Assembly: GCF_019645875.1 (NCBI RefSeq) | Contig: NZ_CP081000.1 | Span: 1,488,001-1,552,000 of the forward strand | Direction of reading: 5' to 3' | DNA from: Mycolicibacterium senegalense | GTDB taxonomy: Bacteria; Actinomycetota; Actinomycetes; Mycobacteriales; Mycobacteriaceae | Length of the DNA stretch: 64,000 nucleotides | Shown here: piece by piece, positions 33,168 to 41,533 of the stretch | Position numbering within the stretch: the first letter of the stretch is position 1 | Layout of the letters: the number at the start of each line of letters is the position of its first letter | Position numbers and translations under genes: made by a program | Notes under the pieces: model-generated | Databases searched by the model: none | The model's input: the letters and a program-made list of their open reading frames with translations, nothing else | Told to the model about the DNA's origin: nothing

Positions 33168-34712
33168 ATGGCGATGACCGTGCGCCGGCTCGCGCAGACC
33201 CCCGGCCTTGGGCTGAGCTTGATCGCCGGCCGCGACGGAGGTGACCGCTCGATCGGGTGGGCTCACGCGATCGAACTCGAAGATCCGACGCCATATCTGT
33301 CGGGCGGCGAACTCGTGATGACGACCGGCATGAACGTGGGGGACACCGCCGACCGACAGTTCGAATATCTGGCTCGGCTGTCCTCGGCCGGAGTCGCCGC
33401 GTTGGCCTTCGACACCGGGACCACGCATCCGGCGGTGCCGGCCGGGATCATCGCCGCGGGCGACGCGCTGGGGTTGCCCGTGCTCAGCGTTCCGCCGCAG
33501 ACCCCGTTCATCGCCATCAGCCGAGCCATCATCGATGAAGTCACCGCCGACCAACTCCGCTCGGTCCAGCGCGTCGTCGATCAACAGGAAGTGCTGGCCC
33601 GGGAAACCCTGAGAAACGGTATCCCCGCTGTCGTCGCCGCATTGAGCAAGCTGCTCTCGGCTACCGTCGTCGTCATCGACGTCGACGGTAATGCCTTGGC
33701 GGCCAGCGGATCCGAAACCGACCATGTCTGCGCGCTGGGCGCGGGCCTGATCGAGGACAGCACCAACAGGCGAACCAAACACGCCAGCCGCGTCGTCGCC
33801 GACGGCTCCGGTTACTGCACGTTGCAGGCGCTCAAGGCGGCCCAGCCGCTGCGCGGGTATCTGGCCGTCAAGACCAACGAGCCACTGTCTCCCACCGAAC
33901 GCCTGCTTGTTTCCCATGCCGTGTCGCTGATCTCCATCGAGATGGGCAAGCCTGCCAAGATCCTCGACGCCGAGCACCGGCTGCGGGTCGCCACCACCGC
34001 CGGGCTCATCGCCGACCCGCCGACCATCGATCACGCCGTCCTCAGATACTTCCGGTTCGACCCCGACGAGGACATCGCCGTGGTGGCATTGACCGGCACC
34101 GGCCCCAGTCTCACCGCCGAGACTCACGCGCTCCGCGTGCTCGAGTCCCGGCACTCCCGGTACCTGATCTGTTCGGGCGCAGGCGAATTGATCGTCATCT
34201 TGCCCGCCGCAGAGTCCGCCGCCGCGCCGTTGTTGGTCACCGAGGTCGGCGCCCAACTGCAGAAGCGCGTGCGCGGTGGCCTGAGCAAGCCCGCCACATT
34301 CGGCAACATCGCCACCGCGGTGAACCAAGCCCGCACTGCGGCGCTGATCGGTAACAGCGACGACGCGTTCCAAACCTATGCTGAGATCGGGCTTTTCGAC
34401 GTCATCCTCGGCGGCCGCAGCGCAGATGAATTGCGCCTGATCGCCGAACCCATTGCCCCGGTTGTCGATCAGGACACGAGCCCCAACGGCACCGGCGACG
34501 GACTGCTCGCTACATTGGAAAGCTACCTGCGGCACAACGGTCACCTGGAAGGTGCAGCGGCCGAGCTGGGCATCCACCGCCACACCATGCGCAACCGCGT
34601 CGCCAAGATCGCTCAGCTGACCCGGCGCGACCTGCAAAGCCCCGACGTCCGGGCTCAGCTGCTCCTGGCGATCAGGGCTCGTGATCTGCTGCGGATCGAC
34701 CGCCCGGATTGA
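33168..34712 (+). CDS. PucR-family regulator of the glutarate operon
   Basis: 514-residue regulator: N-terminal PucR domain (about 1-125), a GAF/GGDEF-like middle and a C-terminal PucR-type helix-turn-helix reading YLRHNGHLEGAAAELGIHRHTMRNRVAKI. The ATG at 33168 is 7 bases after AAGGG; a GTG at 33162 is less well placed. It lies 68 bases after the CoA-transferase on the same strand and likely activates this operon in response to an amino acid or diacid. Confidence 0.85.
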   Translation: MAMTVRRLAQTPGLGLSLIAGRDGGDRSIGWAHAIELEDPTPYLSGGELVMTTGMNVGDTADRQFEYLARLSSAGVAALAFDTGTTHPAVPAGIIAAGDALGLPVLSVPPQTPFIAISRAIIDEVTADQLRSVQRVVDQQEVLARETLRNGIPAVVAALSKLLSATVVVIDVDGNALAASGSETDHVCALGAGLIEDSTNRRTKHASRVVADGSGYCTLQALKAAQPLRGYLAVKTNEPLSPTERLLVSHAVSLISIEMGKPAKILDAEHRLRVATTAGLIADPPTIDHAVLRYFRFDPDEDIAVVALTGTGPSLTAETHALRVLESRHSRYLICSGAGELIVILPAAESAAAPLLVTEVGAQLQKRVRGGLSKPATFGNIATAVNQARTAALIGNSDDAFQTYAEIGLFDVILGGRSADELRLIAEPIAPVVDQDTSPNGTGDGLLATLESYLRHNGHLEGAAAELGIHRHTMRNRVAKIAQLTRRDLQSPDVRAQLLLAIRARDLLRIDRPD

Positions 34713-34731
34713 TCCGGCCGCGCCCGCTCGA

Positions 34732-35583
34732 TCACGGCTTGAGCAGCGCGACGACCTTGTCCTCGAGCGCCACCGGATCGGCATTCGGGTCGGCCGTTTC
34801 GGTGTGCGGCAACGCGGCCTCGGGATCGGCGAAATCGCGGTAGGTCTTGTCACCGGCGAGTGTCGCCAGCAGATATCCGGTGAGCAGGCCGCGCACGATC
34901 TTCTGGGTGCCCTTGTCGGCGCCGGGCAACCCGAAGAAACGCGCCAGGCGACGCCCCTCGACCAGGCCGCCGGCCTGCGCCTTGCTGACCGTCCGCAGCG
35001 TCGCCCCGTCCCAGGCCCGGGACAGCTCCACAGCGTTCGAACGCAGCGTCATCTGGTCGCCCGGGGCGGTCAAGACCAGGCCCGGCACCTTGAGCGTGGC
35101 GGCGGGTTGCTCTGCCGGCGGCTTGGTCACCGTCGGGAACAGGGCCACCACAGCCTTCGGGCGGTGGGCGTCACCGCCCATGCCCGCGGCGGCGAACACC
35201 GCCGCCGACCCGCCGAAGCCGTGGCCCACCACGCCCCGCTTACCTGGATGCACGCTGATCTTGCCCGTACCCAGTCGCACCCCGGTGATGATCTCCAGCG
35301 CCGCACCGAGGTCGAAGGCGAAATTGAGCACCGAGGGAGCCACGCTTTTCTCGGTGTTCGGCGCCGCGGCCACGATGCCCCAGGACGCGAGGTGTTCCAG
35401 CGTGTGCGCGTAATTGCCGGCCTGTGCCATCCAGTCGTGGGCGAACACCACCCCGGGTAGGTTCAGGCCGGACTCCGGCGTGTACACCACCCCGGGGACG
35501 CCGGCGAAAGCCAGGTCGCCGCGCAGGACGCGATGCGGTCCGCGCCGGGTCAACCCTGCGAAGAGCTTCTTTGTGCTGGCCAC
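34732..35583 (-). CDS. Dienelactone-hydrolase-like alpha/beta-hydrolase with Gly at the nucleophile position
   Basis: About 283 residues from a GTG start. The fold is visible (LPGVVFAHDWMAQAGNYAHTLEHLASWGIVAAAP, then FPTVTKPP and VLTAPGDQ), resembling chlorophyllase/dienelactone hydrolase-like proteins. The nucleophile elbow reads GHGFGG (120-125) rather than GHSxGG, so Gly122 replaces the catalytic Ser; the protein may be a non-catalytic homologue. An upstream TTG at 35616 is possible, but a TTGACA-like box begins there. Divergent from glmS. Confidence 0.72.
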   Translation of the reverse strand: MASTKKLFAGLTRRGPHRVLRGDLAFAGVPGVVYTPESGLNLPGVVFAHDWMAQAGNYAHTLEHLASWGIVAAAPNTEKSVAPSVLNFAFDLGAALEIITGVRLGTGKISVHPGKRGVVGHGFGGSAAVFAAAGMGGDAHRPKAVVALFPTVTKPPAEQPAATLKVPGLVLTAPGDQMTLRSNAVELSRAWDGATLRTVSKAQAGGLVEGRRLARFFGLPGADKGTQKIVRGLLTGYLLATLAGDKTYRDFADPEAALPHTETADPNADPVALEDKVVALLKP

Positions 35584-35670
35584 GCGTTGACCGTAGCGCA
35601 GGGTGATTTGTGTCAAACCCCTTCGCCGCCGAATCGGGTCAGGCGGCCGGCTGCACTACCCTGGGACCCT

Positions 35671-37548
35671 ATGTGTGGAATCGTCGGCTACGTCGGGCCG
35701 CGCCCGGCTCGCGGCATCGTGGTCGACGCGCTGCGGCGGATGGAATACCGAGGCTACGACTCCGCGGGAATCGCGCTGGTCGACGGCAACGGTGGGTTGA
35801 CGGTACGTCGCCGCGCCGGCCGGCTGGCCAACCTGGAGACCGCCCTGGCCGAGACCGACGACAACATCCTGACCGGCAGCACCGGCCTCGGCCACACCCG
35901 GTGGGCCACCCACGGTCGTCCCACCGACCGCAACGCCCACCCACACCGTGACGCCGCGGCCAAGATCGCCGTCGTCCACAACGGCATCATCGAGAACTTC
36001 GCCGTCCTGCGCGCCGAGCTCGAAGCCGCCGGGGTGGAGTTCGCCAGCGACACCGACTCCGAGGTGGCCGTGCACCTGGTGGCACGCCAGTACGCCACCG
36101 GTGACACCGCCGGAGACTTCCCGGCCTCCGTGCTGGCAGTGCTGCAGCGCCTGGAAGGGCACTTCACCCTGGTGTTCGCCAACGCCGATGACCCGGGCAC
36201 CATCGTGGCCGCCCGGCGGTCCACCCCGCTGGTGGTCGGTATCGGCGACGGCGAGATGTTCGTCGGCTCCGACGTCGCGGCCTTCATCGAACACACCCGG
36301 CACGCCGTGGAGCTGGGCCAGGACCAGGCGGTGGTGCTGACCGCCGACGGCTACCGGATCACCGACTTCTTCGGCCGCGACGATCTGCAGGCCGGTCGTG
36401 ACTACCGCGAGTTCCACATCGACTGGGATCTCGACGCCGCCGAAAAAGGTGGCTACGACTACTTCATGCTCAAGGAGATCGCCGAGCAGCCCGCCGCGGT
36501 CGCCGACACCCTGCTGGGCCATTTCGTCGACGGCCGGATCGTGCTCGACGAGCAGCGGCTGTCCGATCAAGAGCTTCGCGAGATCGACAAGGTCTTCATC
36601 GTCGCCTGTGGCACCGCGTACCACTCGGGCCTGCTGGCCAAATACGCCATCGAGCACTGGACCCGGCTGCCCGTCGAGGTCGAGCTGGCCAGCGAGTTCC
36701 GCTACCGCGACCCGGTGCTGGACCGCAGCACCCTGGTGATCGCCATCTCGCAGTCCGGCGAGACCGCCGACACGCTGGAAGCGGTGCGGCACGCCAAGAC
36801 GCAGAAGGCCAAGGTGCTGGCGATCTGCAACACCAACGGCAGCCAGATCCCGCGTGAGGCCGATGCGGTGCTCTACACCCGGGCCGGGCCGGAGATCGGC
36901 GTGGCCGCCACCAAGACGTTCCTGGCCCAGATCGCCGCGAACTATCTGGTGGGGCTGGCCCTGGCGCAGGCCCGCGGGACCAAGTACCCAGATGAGGTCG
37001 AGCGCGAGTACCACGATCTCGAGGCCATGCCGGACCTGATCGCCCGGGTGCTGGCCGGCATCGAATCTGTGGGGCAGTTGGCTCGGCAGTTCGCCAAGTC
37101 ACCCACCGTGCTGTTCCTCGGGCGGCACGTCGGCTACCCGGTGGCGCTGGAGGGCGCGCTCAAGCTCAAGGAGCTGGCCTACATGCACGCCGAGGGCTTC
37201 GCCGCCGGTGAGCTCAAGCACGGCCCGATCGCGCTGATCGACGAGGATCTGCCCGTGATCGTGGTGATGCCGTCGCCCAAGAACGCGCAGATGCTGCACG
37301 CCAAGCTGCTGTCCAACATCCGTGAGATCCAGGCCCGTGGGGCGGTGACCATCGTGATCGCCGAGGAGGGTGACGACACGGTGCGGCCCTACGCCGACCA
37401 CCTGATCGAGATCCCGGCGGTGTCAACGCTTTTCCAGCCGCTCCTGTCGACAATCCCGCTGCAGGTGTTCGCGGCCGGCGTGGCCCGGGCTCGCGGGTAC
37501 GACGTCGACAAGCCGCGCAACCTGGCCAAGTCCGTCACCGTCGAGTAG
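35671..37548 (+). CDS. glmS: Glutamine-fructose-6-phosphate aminotransferase (isomerizing)
   Basis: 625-residue enzyme making glucosamine-6-P, the first step to UDP-GlcNAc. The N-terminal nucleophile Cys2 is in MCGIVGYVG, and the glutaminase domain shows GHTRWATHG and HNGIIENF. Two SIS isomerase domains follow, with ISQSGETADT, AVTKTFLAQ-like (AATKTFLAQ) and the C-terminal KPRNLAKSVTVE. The start is fixed because the Cys must be residue 2. A TACCCT box (35657-35662) 8 bases before the ATG suggests a short or leaderless mRNA. Confidence 0.97.
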   Translation: MCGIVGYVGPRPARGIVVDALRRMEYRGYDSAGIALVDGNGGLTVRRRAGRLANLETALAETDDNILTGSTGLGHTRWATHGRPTDRNAHPHRDAAAKIAVVHNGIIENFAVLRAELEAAGVEFASDTDSEVAVHLVARQYATGDTAGDFPASVLAVLQRLEGHFTLVFANADDPGTIVAARRSTPLVVGIGDGEMFVGSDVAAFIEHTRHAVELGQDQAVVLTADGYRITDFFGRDDLQAGRDYREFHIDWDLDAAEKGGYDYFMLKEIAEQPAAVADTLLGHFVDGRIVLDEQRLSDQELREIDKVFIVACGTAYHSGLLAKYAIEHWTRLPVEVELASEFRYRDPVLDRSTLVIAISQSGETADTLEAVRHAKTQKAKVLAICNTNGSQIPREADAVLYTRAGPEIGVAATKTFLAQIAANYLVGLALAQARGTKYPDEVEREYHDLEAMPDLIARVLAGIESVGQLARQFAKSPTVLFLGRHVGYPVALEGALKLKELAYMHAEGFAAGELKHGPIALIDEDLPVIVVMPSPKNAQMLHAKLLSNIREIQARGAVTIVIAEEGDDTVRPYADHLIEIPAVSTLFQPLLSTIPLQVFAAGVARARGYDVDKPRNLAKSVTVE

Positions 37549-37562
37549 CGCCGCTATTCCGT

Positions 37563-37619
37563 CGAACGTGAAGAAGATCGCGAGATTTCCGAGAAATCTC
37601 GCGATCTTCTTCACGTTCG
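37563..37619. terminator. Perfect 27-bp inverted repeat after glmS
   Basis: A 27-bp perfect stem (37563-37589 with 37593-37619) with a 3-nt loop lies 15 bases after the glmS stop and ends 13 bases before the next gene's ATG. It can act as a terminator on either strand. Its length and perfection exceed other hairpins in the window and suggest an intergenic repeat element. Confidence 0.75.
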
Positions 37620-37632
37620 GAGTCGAGGTCTG

Positions 37633-38550
37633 ATGGATCTGCTCGTTCCGAAGGTCAACGTCGCCGGACGCTGGGCCCGGGACGGGCTGGGCGCCTTTGT
37701 CTCCGACACGGCGTTCGAGCATTTCCTTGGCACCTACCGGGCCGGGATGGCGGCCCTGCCGTCGTTCGAATTGTTCGACGTGCCAACCTCGTTCGGCACC
37801 GTGCGGGCCTACCGATTCGCCGGGGCCGTCGCGGGGGCGCCGGTGGTGCTGCTGCCGGGCCGCAACGCATCGACGCCGATGTACCGGACCAACCTCGGGC
37901 CGTTGCTGCAACAGCGCACGGTGTATGCGATCGACCTGCTCGGTGAGGCAGGACTGTCGGTCCAGCACAAGAGGATTCGCGACGCCCTCGACCAGGCCCA
38001 GTGGCTCGACGAGGCGCTGGCTGGTCTCGGGGTGGAACAGGCGCATCTGCTCGGGGTGTCGATCGGCGGCTGGACCGCCGTCAACGCTGCGGTGCACCGG
38101 CCCAACCGCGTAGCTTCGCTGACCCTGCTCGATCCCGTGTTCACTTTCACCGGCGCCCCGGTCAAGGCGATTGTCGCCTCGGTGGCGTTGTTCGCGCCCG
38201 TGCCGGGGCGCTGGCGACGCCGAGTGCTGAGCTGGATATCCGGAGGCGCCGACGTGGCGGACGCCGAGGTCGAATCCGCACTGATCTCGGCGGGGGCAAA
38301 GGACTTCACGGTGCGCACACCGGCACCGAAACTGTTCACCGACGAGCAGCTGCGCGGCCTCGCCATACCCGTGCTGGCGCTGATCGCCGGCCGCAGCGTC
38401 ATGCTCGATCCCACCCGTGCTGTCACGCGGGCGCGAGAGCTCTTGCCGCGCGGGCAGGTCGAACTATGGCCCGAGGCGTCCCATGCCATCAACGGCGAAT
38501 ACCCGGAAGAGATCGCGCGCCGTGCGGGGCAGTTCTGGGACGAGGTGTGA
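37633..38550 (+). CDS. Alpha/beta-hydrolase
   Basis: 305-residue hydrolase with an intact nucleophile elbow GVSIGGW (Ser near 140), an oxyanion-type LPGRNAS segment after strand 3 and a C-terminal catalytic His in EASHAING. Resembles the haloalkane dehalogenase/esterase superfamily at low level; the substrate is unknown. Its ATG is only 13 bases past the long hairpin, so its promoter may lie within glmS or within the hairpin. Converges with the DeoR gene. Confidence 0.82.
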   Translation: MDLLVPKVNVAGRWARDGLGAFVSDTAFEHFLGTYRAGMAALPSFELFDVPTSFGTVRAYRFAGAVAGAPVVLLPGRNASTPMYRTNLGPLLQQRTVYAIDLLGEAGLSVQHKRIRDALDQAQWLDEALAGLGVEQAHLLGVSIGGWTAVNAAVHRPNRVASLTLLDPVFTFTGAPVKAIVASVALFAPVPGRWRRRVLSWISGGADVADAEVESALISAGAKDFTVRTPAPKLFTDEQLRGLAIPVLALIAGRSVMLDPTRAVTRARELLPRGQVELWPEASHAINGEYPEEIARRAGQFWDEV

Positions 38551-38562
38551 GCGCCCAGGTGA

Positions 38563-39330
38563 TCAGGCGCGGATCACCGCCGGTCCCAGGGCTTCATAGC
38601 GGTGTGCTTGCTCGGCGGCCAACTCGGTTCCGGTGACGATCGACTCGAAATCGGAGACCTCGGCGAATCGGCAGAAACTCGTCTCCCCGAACTTGGAATG
38701 CGCAGCTACGAGGATGCACCGTTGCGCGACCTTCACCGCGGTCTGCTTGACCGCCGCCACCGCGGGATCCGGTGTGGTGAGGCCGTGTTCGACAGTGATC
38801 CCGTTGGTGCCGAGGAAGGCGATGTCGATCACCAGACTGTTCAGTCGCTCCACCGCCCAGTGGTCGACGGTGGCCAGGGTGCGTCCCCGCATGCGCCCGC
38901 CGATCATCAGGACCGTTACCGTCTCGCTGTGGGCCAGCGCTTCGGCGGCCAGCAGTGAGGATGTCACCACCGTCAGCTCGTGATCGGCGAGCTGTTCGGC
39001 GATCAACCGTGGCGTGAAACCCTCGTCCAGGTAGACGGTTTCGGCACCGTGCAACTGATGTGCCGCCGCGGCGGCGATGCGGTGCTTCTGGGCCAGGTCC
39101 ACCTGGCTGCGGTATTCGACGGTGGATTCGAACGCCGCGGTCTCCAGTGGGATCGCGCCGCCGTGTACCCGCTTGAGCAGACGTCTGCCGGCCAGCGCCT
39201 TGAGGTCGCGGCGGATCGTCTCGGCCGCGACGTCGAGTTCGTCGGCCAGCGCCAGCACGTCGACACGGCCCCGGCTGCGCGCGAACTCGACGATGCGGCT
39301 CTGGCGGGTATCGGAATCCACGCTTGCCAT
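38563..39330 (-). CDS. DeoR-family sugar-alcohol regulator
   Basis: 255-residue repressor. The N-terminal helix-turn-helix VLALADELDVAAETIRRDLKAL (about residues 25-46) is followed by a DeoR C-terminal sugar-phosphate sensor domain with YLDEGFTPRLIAEQL and FLGTNGIT. It lies 26 bases downstream of the PTS gene on the same strand, so the two are co-transcribed. Probably senses a phosphorylated polyol and controls the divergent region 41340-41533. Confidence 0.9.
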   Translation of the reverse strand: MASVDSDTRQSRIVEFARSRGRVDVLALADELDVAAETIRRDLKALAGRRLLKRVHGGAIPLETAAFESTVEYRSQVDLAQKHRIAAAAAHQLHGAETVYLDEGFTPRLIAEQLADHELTVVTSSLLAAEALAHSETVTVLMIGGRMRGRTLATVDHWAVERLNSLVIDIAFLGTNGITVEHGLTTPDPAVAAVKQTAVKVAQRCILVAAHSKFGETSFCRFAEVSDFESIVTGTELAAEQAHRYEALGPAVIRA

Positions 39331-39356
39331 TCTGAAGCACCCGGGTGTGCCGTCGG

Positions 39357-41339
39357 CTATTCGCTGTCGGAGAGCACTGAACGCACCTCGTCGGCGCTGG
39401 TCGCCGCCCGCAGCCGGGCCACTTCGTCCTTGTCGAGGAAGACGTGGGCGATCTTGGTCAGCAGCGCCATGTGGTCGTTACCCTGCCCAGCGATCCCGAC
39501 GACGAACTCGGCGGGCTTGCCGTTCCAGTCGATGGGTTCCGGGTAGCGAACGAAGGAGATGCCGGTGCGGCGGATCGCGCTCTTCGCCTCGTTGGTGCCA
39601 TGCGGGATCGCCAGCCCGTTGCCCATGTAGGTCGACACCGACTTCTCGCGCTCGTGCATGGCATCCACATAGGCCGGCTCGACCGCGTCCGCTGCTACCA
39701 ACAGGGCACCGGCCTCGTCGATGGCACCGGCGGCCGAGGTGGCGGTGCCGGCCAGCACGATCGAGTCCAGCGGCAGCACATCGTTGGCAGTGTTCTCGGG
39801 CCGCTCCTCAGCGACCTCGCCCGCAGCTGCCTGGTCTTCGCGCGAGCGCTCATCCCCAGCCGAGTTCGTGTCCCGCAGCGTCTCGACGATCTCGTCGTAG
39901 CGCGGCGAACTCATGAAATCGTCGACCGAAACATGAACGGCTGAACCGGTTTTCAATCGCGCCCGGTCGGTCAGGTCGCGGTGGGTCACCACCATGTCGT
40001 AGGTGTCGGTGAGGTTCGCGATCGACTGGTTGGTCACGGTGATATCGCCGAAGCCTGCGGACCGGATCTTCTTGCGCAGCACCGACGCGCCCATCGCCGA
40101 AGAGCCCATACCGGCATCGCATGCGAACACGATGCTGGTCACCGGCCACCTCCGCGCGCCCACGAGGGCGGAGGCCACGCTCGATTTCTTTCCCTTGAGC
40201 GCTTCCATCTCGGCGGTGGCCGCGGCCAGATCGGGTACCTCGGCGGCACGATCGGTCTTGAGAAGCAACGAGGCGACGGCGAACGAGACGGCGGTGGCCC
40301 CGAGCACCGCCAATGTCACGCCGAGAAAGCTGCCGCTTGCCGTCTGCGCGTAGATCGCGATGATCGAACCGGGGGCGGCCGGGGCGCGCAGGCCGGAACC
40401 GAACAACACGTTGATGAAGACTCCGGTCATGCCGCCGAGGATGGTCGCGGCGATCAGCTTGGGTTTCATCAGCACGTACGGGAAGTAGATCTCGTGGATG
40501 CCGCCGAAGAACTGGATGATCGCCGCGCCCGGTGCCGACGCGCGGGCAGCGCCGCGACCGAACACCATGAACGCCAACAGGACTCCCAAACCGGGGCCGG
40601 GGTTGGTCTCCAGCAGGAACAGGATCGACTTCCCGGTGTCCAGTGCCTGGGTGGTGCCCAGCGGGGTCAGCACCCCGTGGTTGATGGCGTTGTTGAGGAA
40701 CAGCACCTTCGCCGGTTCGATGAGCAACGAGGTGAGCGGCAGCAAGTCGTTGCTGACCAGAAAGTCCACCGCGTTGCCGGCCGCGCGGGTGAACGACGAC
40801 ACGATCGGGCCGACACCGAAGAAGCCGAGGATCGCCAGCAGCATGCCGAGGATGCCTGCGGAGAAGTTGTCGACGAGCATCTCGAAGCCGGGCCTGACCC
40901 TGCCTTCCCAGAGCGCGTCGGCCTTCTTCATCGCCCAGCCGCCCAGCGGTCCCATGATCATCGCGCCCATGAACATCGGGACGTCGGCACCGGCGACCAC
41001 ACCCATGGCGGCGATCGCGCCGACGACGGCGCCGCGGTTGCCGTGGATCATCCGGCCGCCGGTGTAGCCGATCAGGACCGGCAGCAGGTAGGTGATCATC
41101 GGGCCGACGATTCCGGCGCCGTCGTAGCTGCCCCAGCCGCCGATCCTGGCCACCCAGCCGCCGGGGTCCCTGAGACCGGAGAAGATGGCCTGCAGCCAAC
41201 CCTGCTCGATGAACAGGGCCGTGATCAGGCCCCAGGCGATGAAGGCGCCGATGTTCGGCATCACCATGTTCGACAGCGAGGTGCCCAGCTTCTGCACGTG
41301 CACCCGGACCCCGGTGCGTGGCGCTTCGACAGTGGACAT
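39357..41339 (-). CDS. mtlA: Mannitol-type PTS transporter EIICBA
   Basis: 660-residue three-domain PTS permease that imports and phosphorylates a hexitol, probably mannitol. The IIC membrane domain spans about 10-360 and includes the GIHEIYFPYVL active-site loop near 280. IIB holds phospho-Cys407 in FACDAGMGSSAMG, and IIA (about 515-660) holds phospho-His580 in GNGLAIPHGT. The ATG at 41339 follows a GGAGGT-type site. Domain order CBA is that of E. coli MtlA. No mannitol-1-phosphate dehydrogenase of the MtlD family is present. Confidence 0.92.
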   Translation of the reverse strand: MSTVEAPRTGVRVHVQKLGTSLSNMVMPNIGAFIAWGLITALFIEQGWLQAIFSGLRDPGGWVARIGGWGSYDGAGIVGPMITYLLPVLIGYTGGRMIHGNRGAVVGAIAAMGVVAGADVPMFMGAMIMGPLGGWAMKKADALWEGRVRPGFEMLVDNFSAGILGMLLAILGFFGVGPIVSSFTRAAGNAVDFLVSNDLLPLTSLLIEPAKVLFLNNAINHGVLTPLGTTQALDTGKSILFLLETNPGPGLGVLLAFMVFGRGAARASAPGAAIIQFFGGIHEIYFPYVLMKPKLIAATILGGMTGVFINVLFGSGLRAPAAPGSIIAIYAQTASGSFLGVTLAVLGATAVSFAVASLLLKTDRAAEVPDLAAATAEMEALKGKKSSVASALVGARRWPVTSIVFACDAGMGSSAMGASVLRKKIRSAGFGDITVTNQSIANLTDTYDMVVTHRDLTDRARLKTGSAVHVSVDDFMSSPRYDEIVETLRDTNSAGDERSREDQAAAGEVAEERPENTANDVLPLDSIVLAGTATSAAGAIDEAGALLVAADAVEPAYVDAMHEREKSVSTYMGNGLAIPHGTNEAKSAIRRTGISFVRYPEPIDWNGKPAEFVVGIAGQGNDHMALLTKIAHVFLDKDEVARLRAATSADEVRSVLSDSE

Positions 41340-41405
41340 CTGACGACCTCCGATCTTGCCGGCTGGTGGGTGACGCCGGTCACATGCACATTCAGTACAC
41401 CGCAT

Positions 41406-41444
41406 AAGTGGGCACTACTGCAAGCAAACGGGCGGAAGTGGGCA
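41406..41444. promoter_or_regulatory. Direct-repeat operator candidate for the DeoR regulator
   Basis: AAGTGGGCA occurs twice in direct orientation, at 41406-41414 and 41436-41444, exactly 30 bp apart (about three helical turns), in the divergent region between the PTS gene and the zinc dehydrogenase. Spaced direct repeats on one helix face fit an oligomeric DeoR repressor. Confidence 0.5.
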
Positions 41445-41533
41445 GACAAAATTGTGGTTTTATGACCGGATTGGCGTTAGGGTGCTCCTACCGACCCGGT
41501 TAGCGCCAGTCCCTGCGAGTCGAGAGGACCGCC

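Noticed and set aside
39981..41465. Plus-strand frame opposite the mannitol PTS gene
   Set aside because: Asp/Gly/His-rich antisense translation; all three PTS domains are intact on the other strand.
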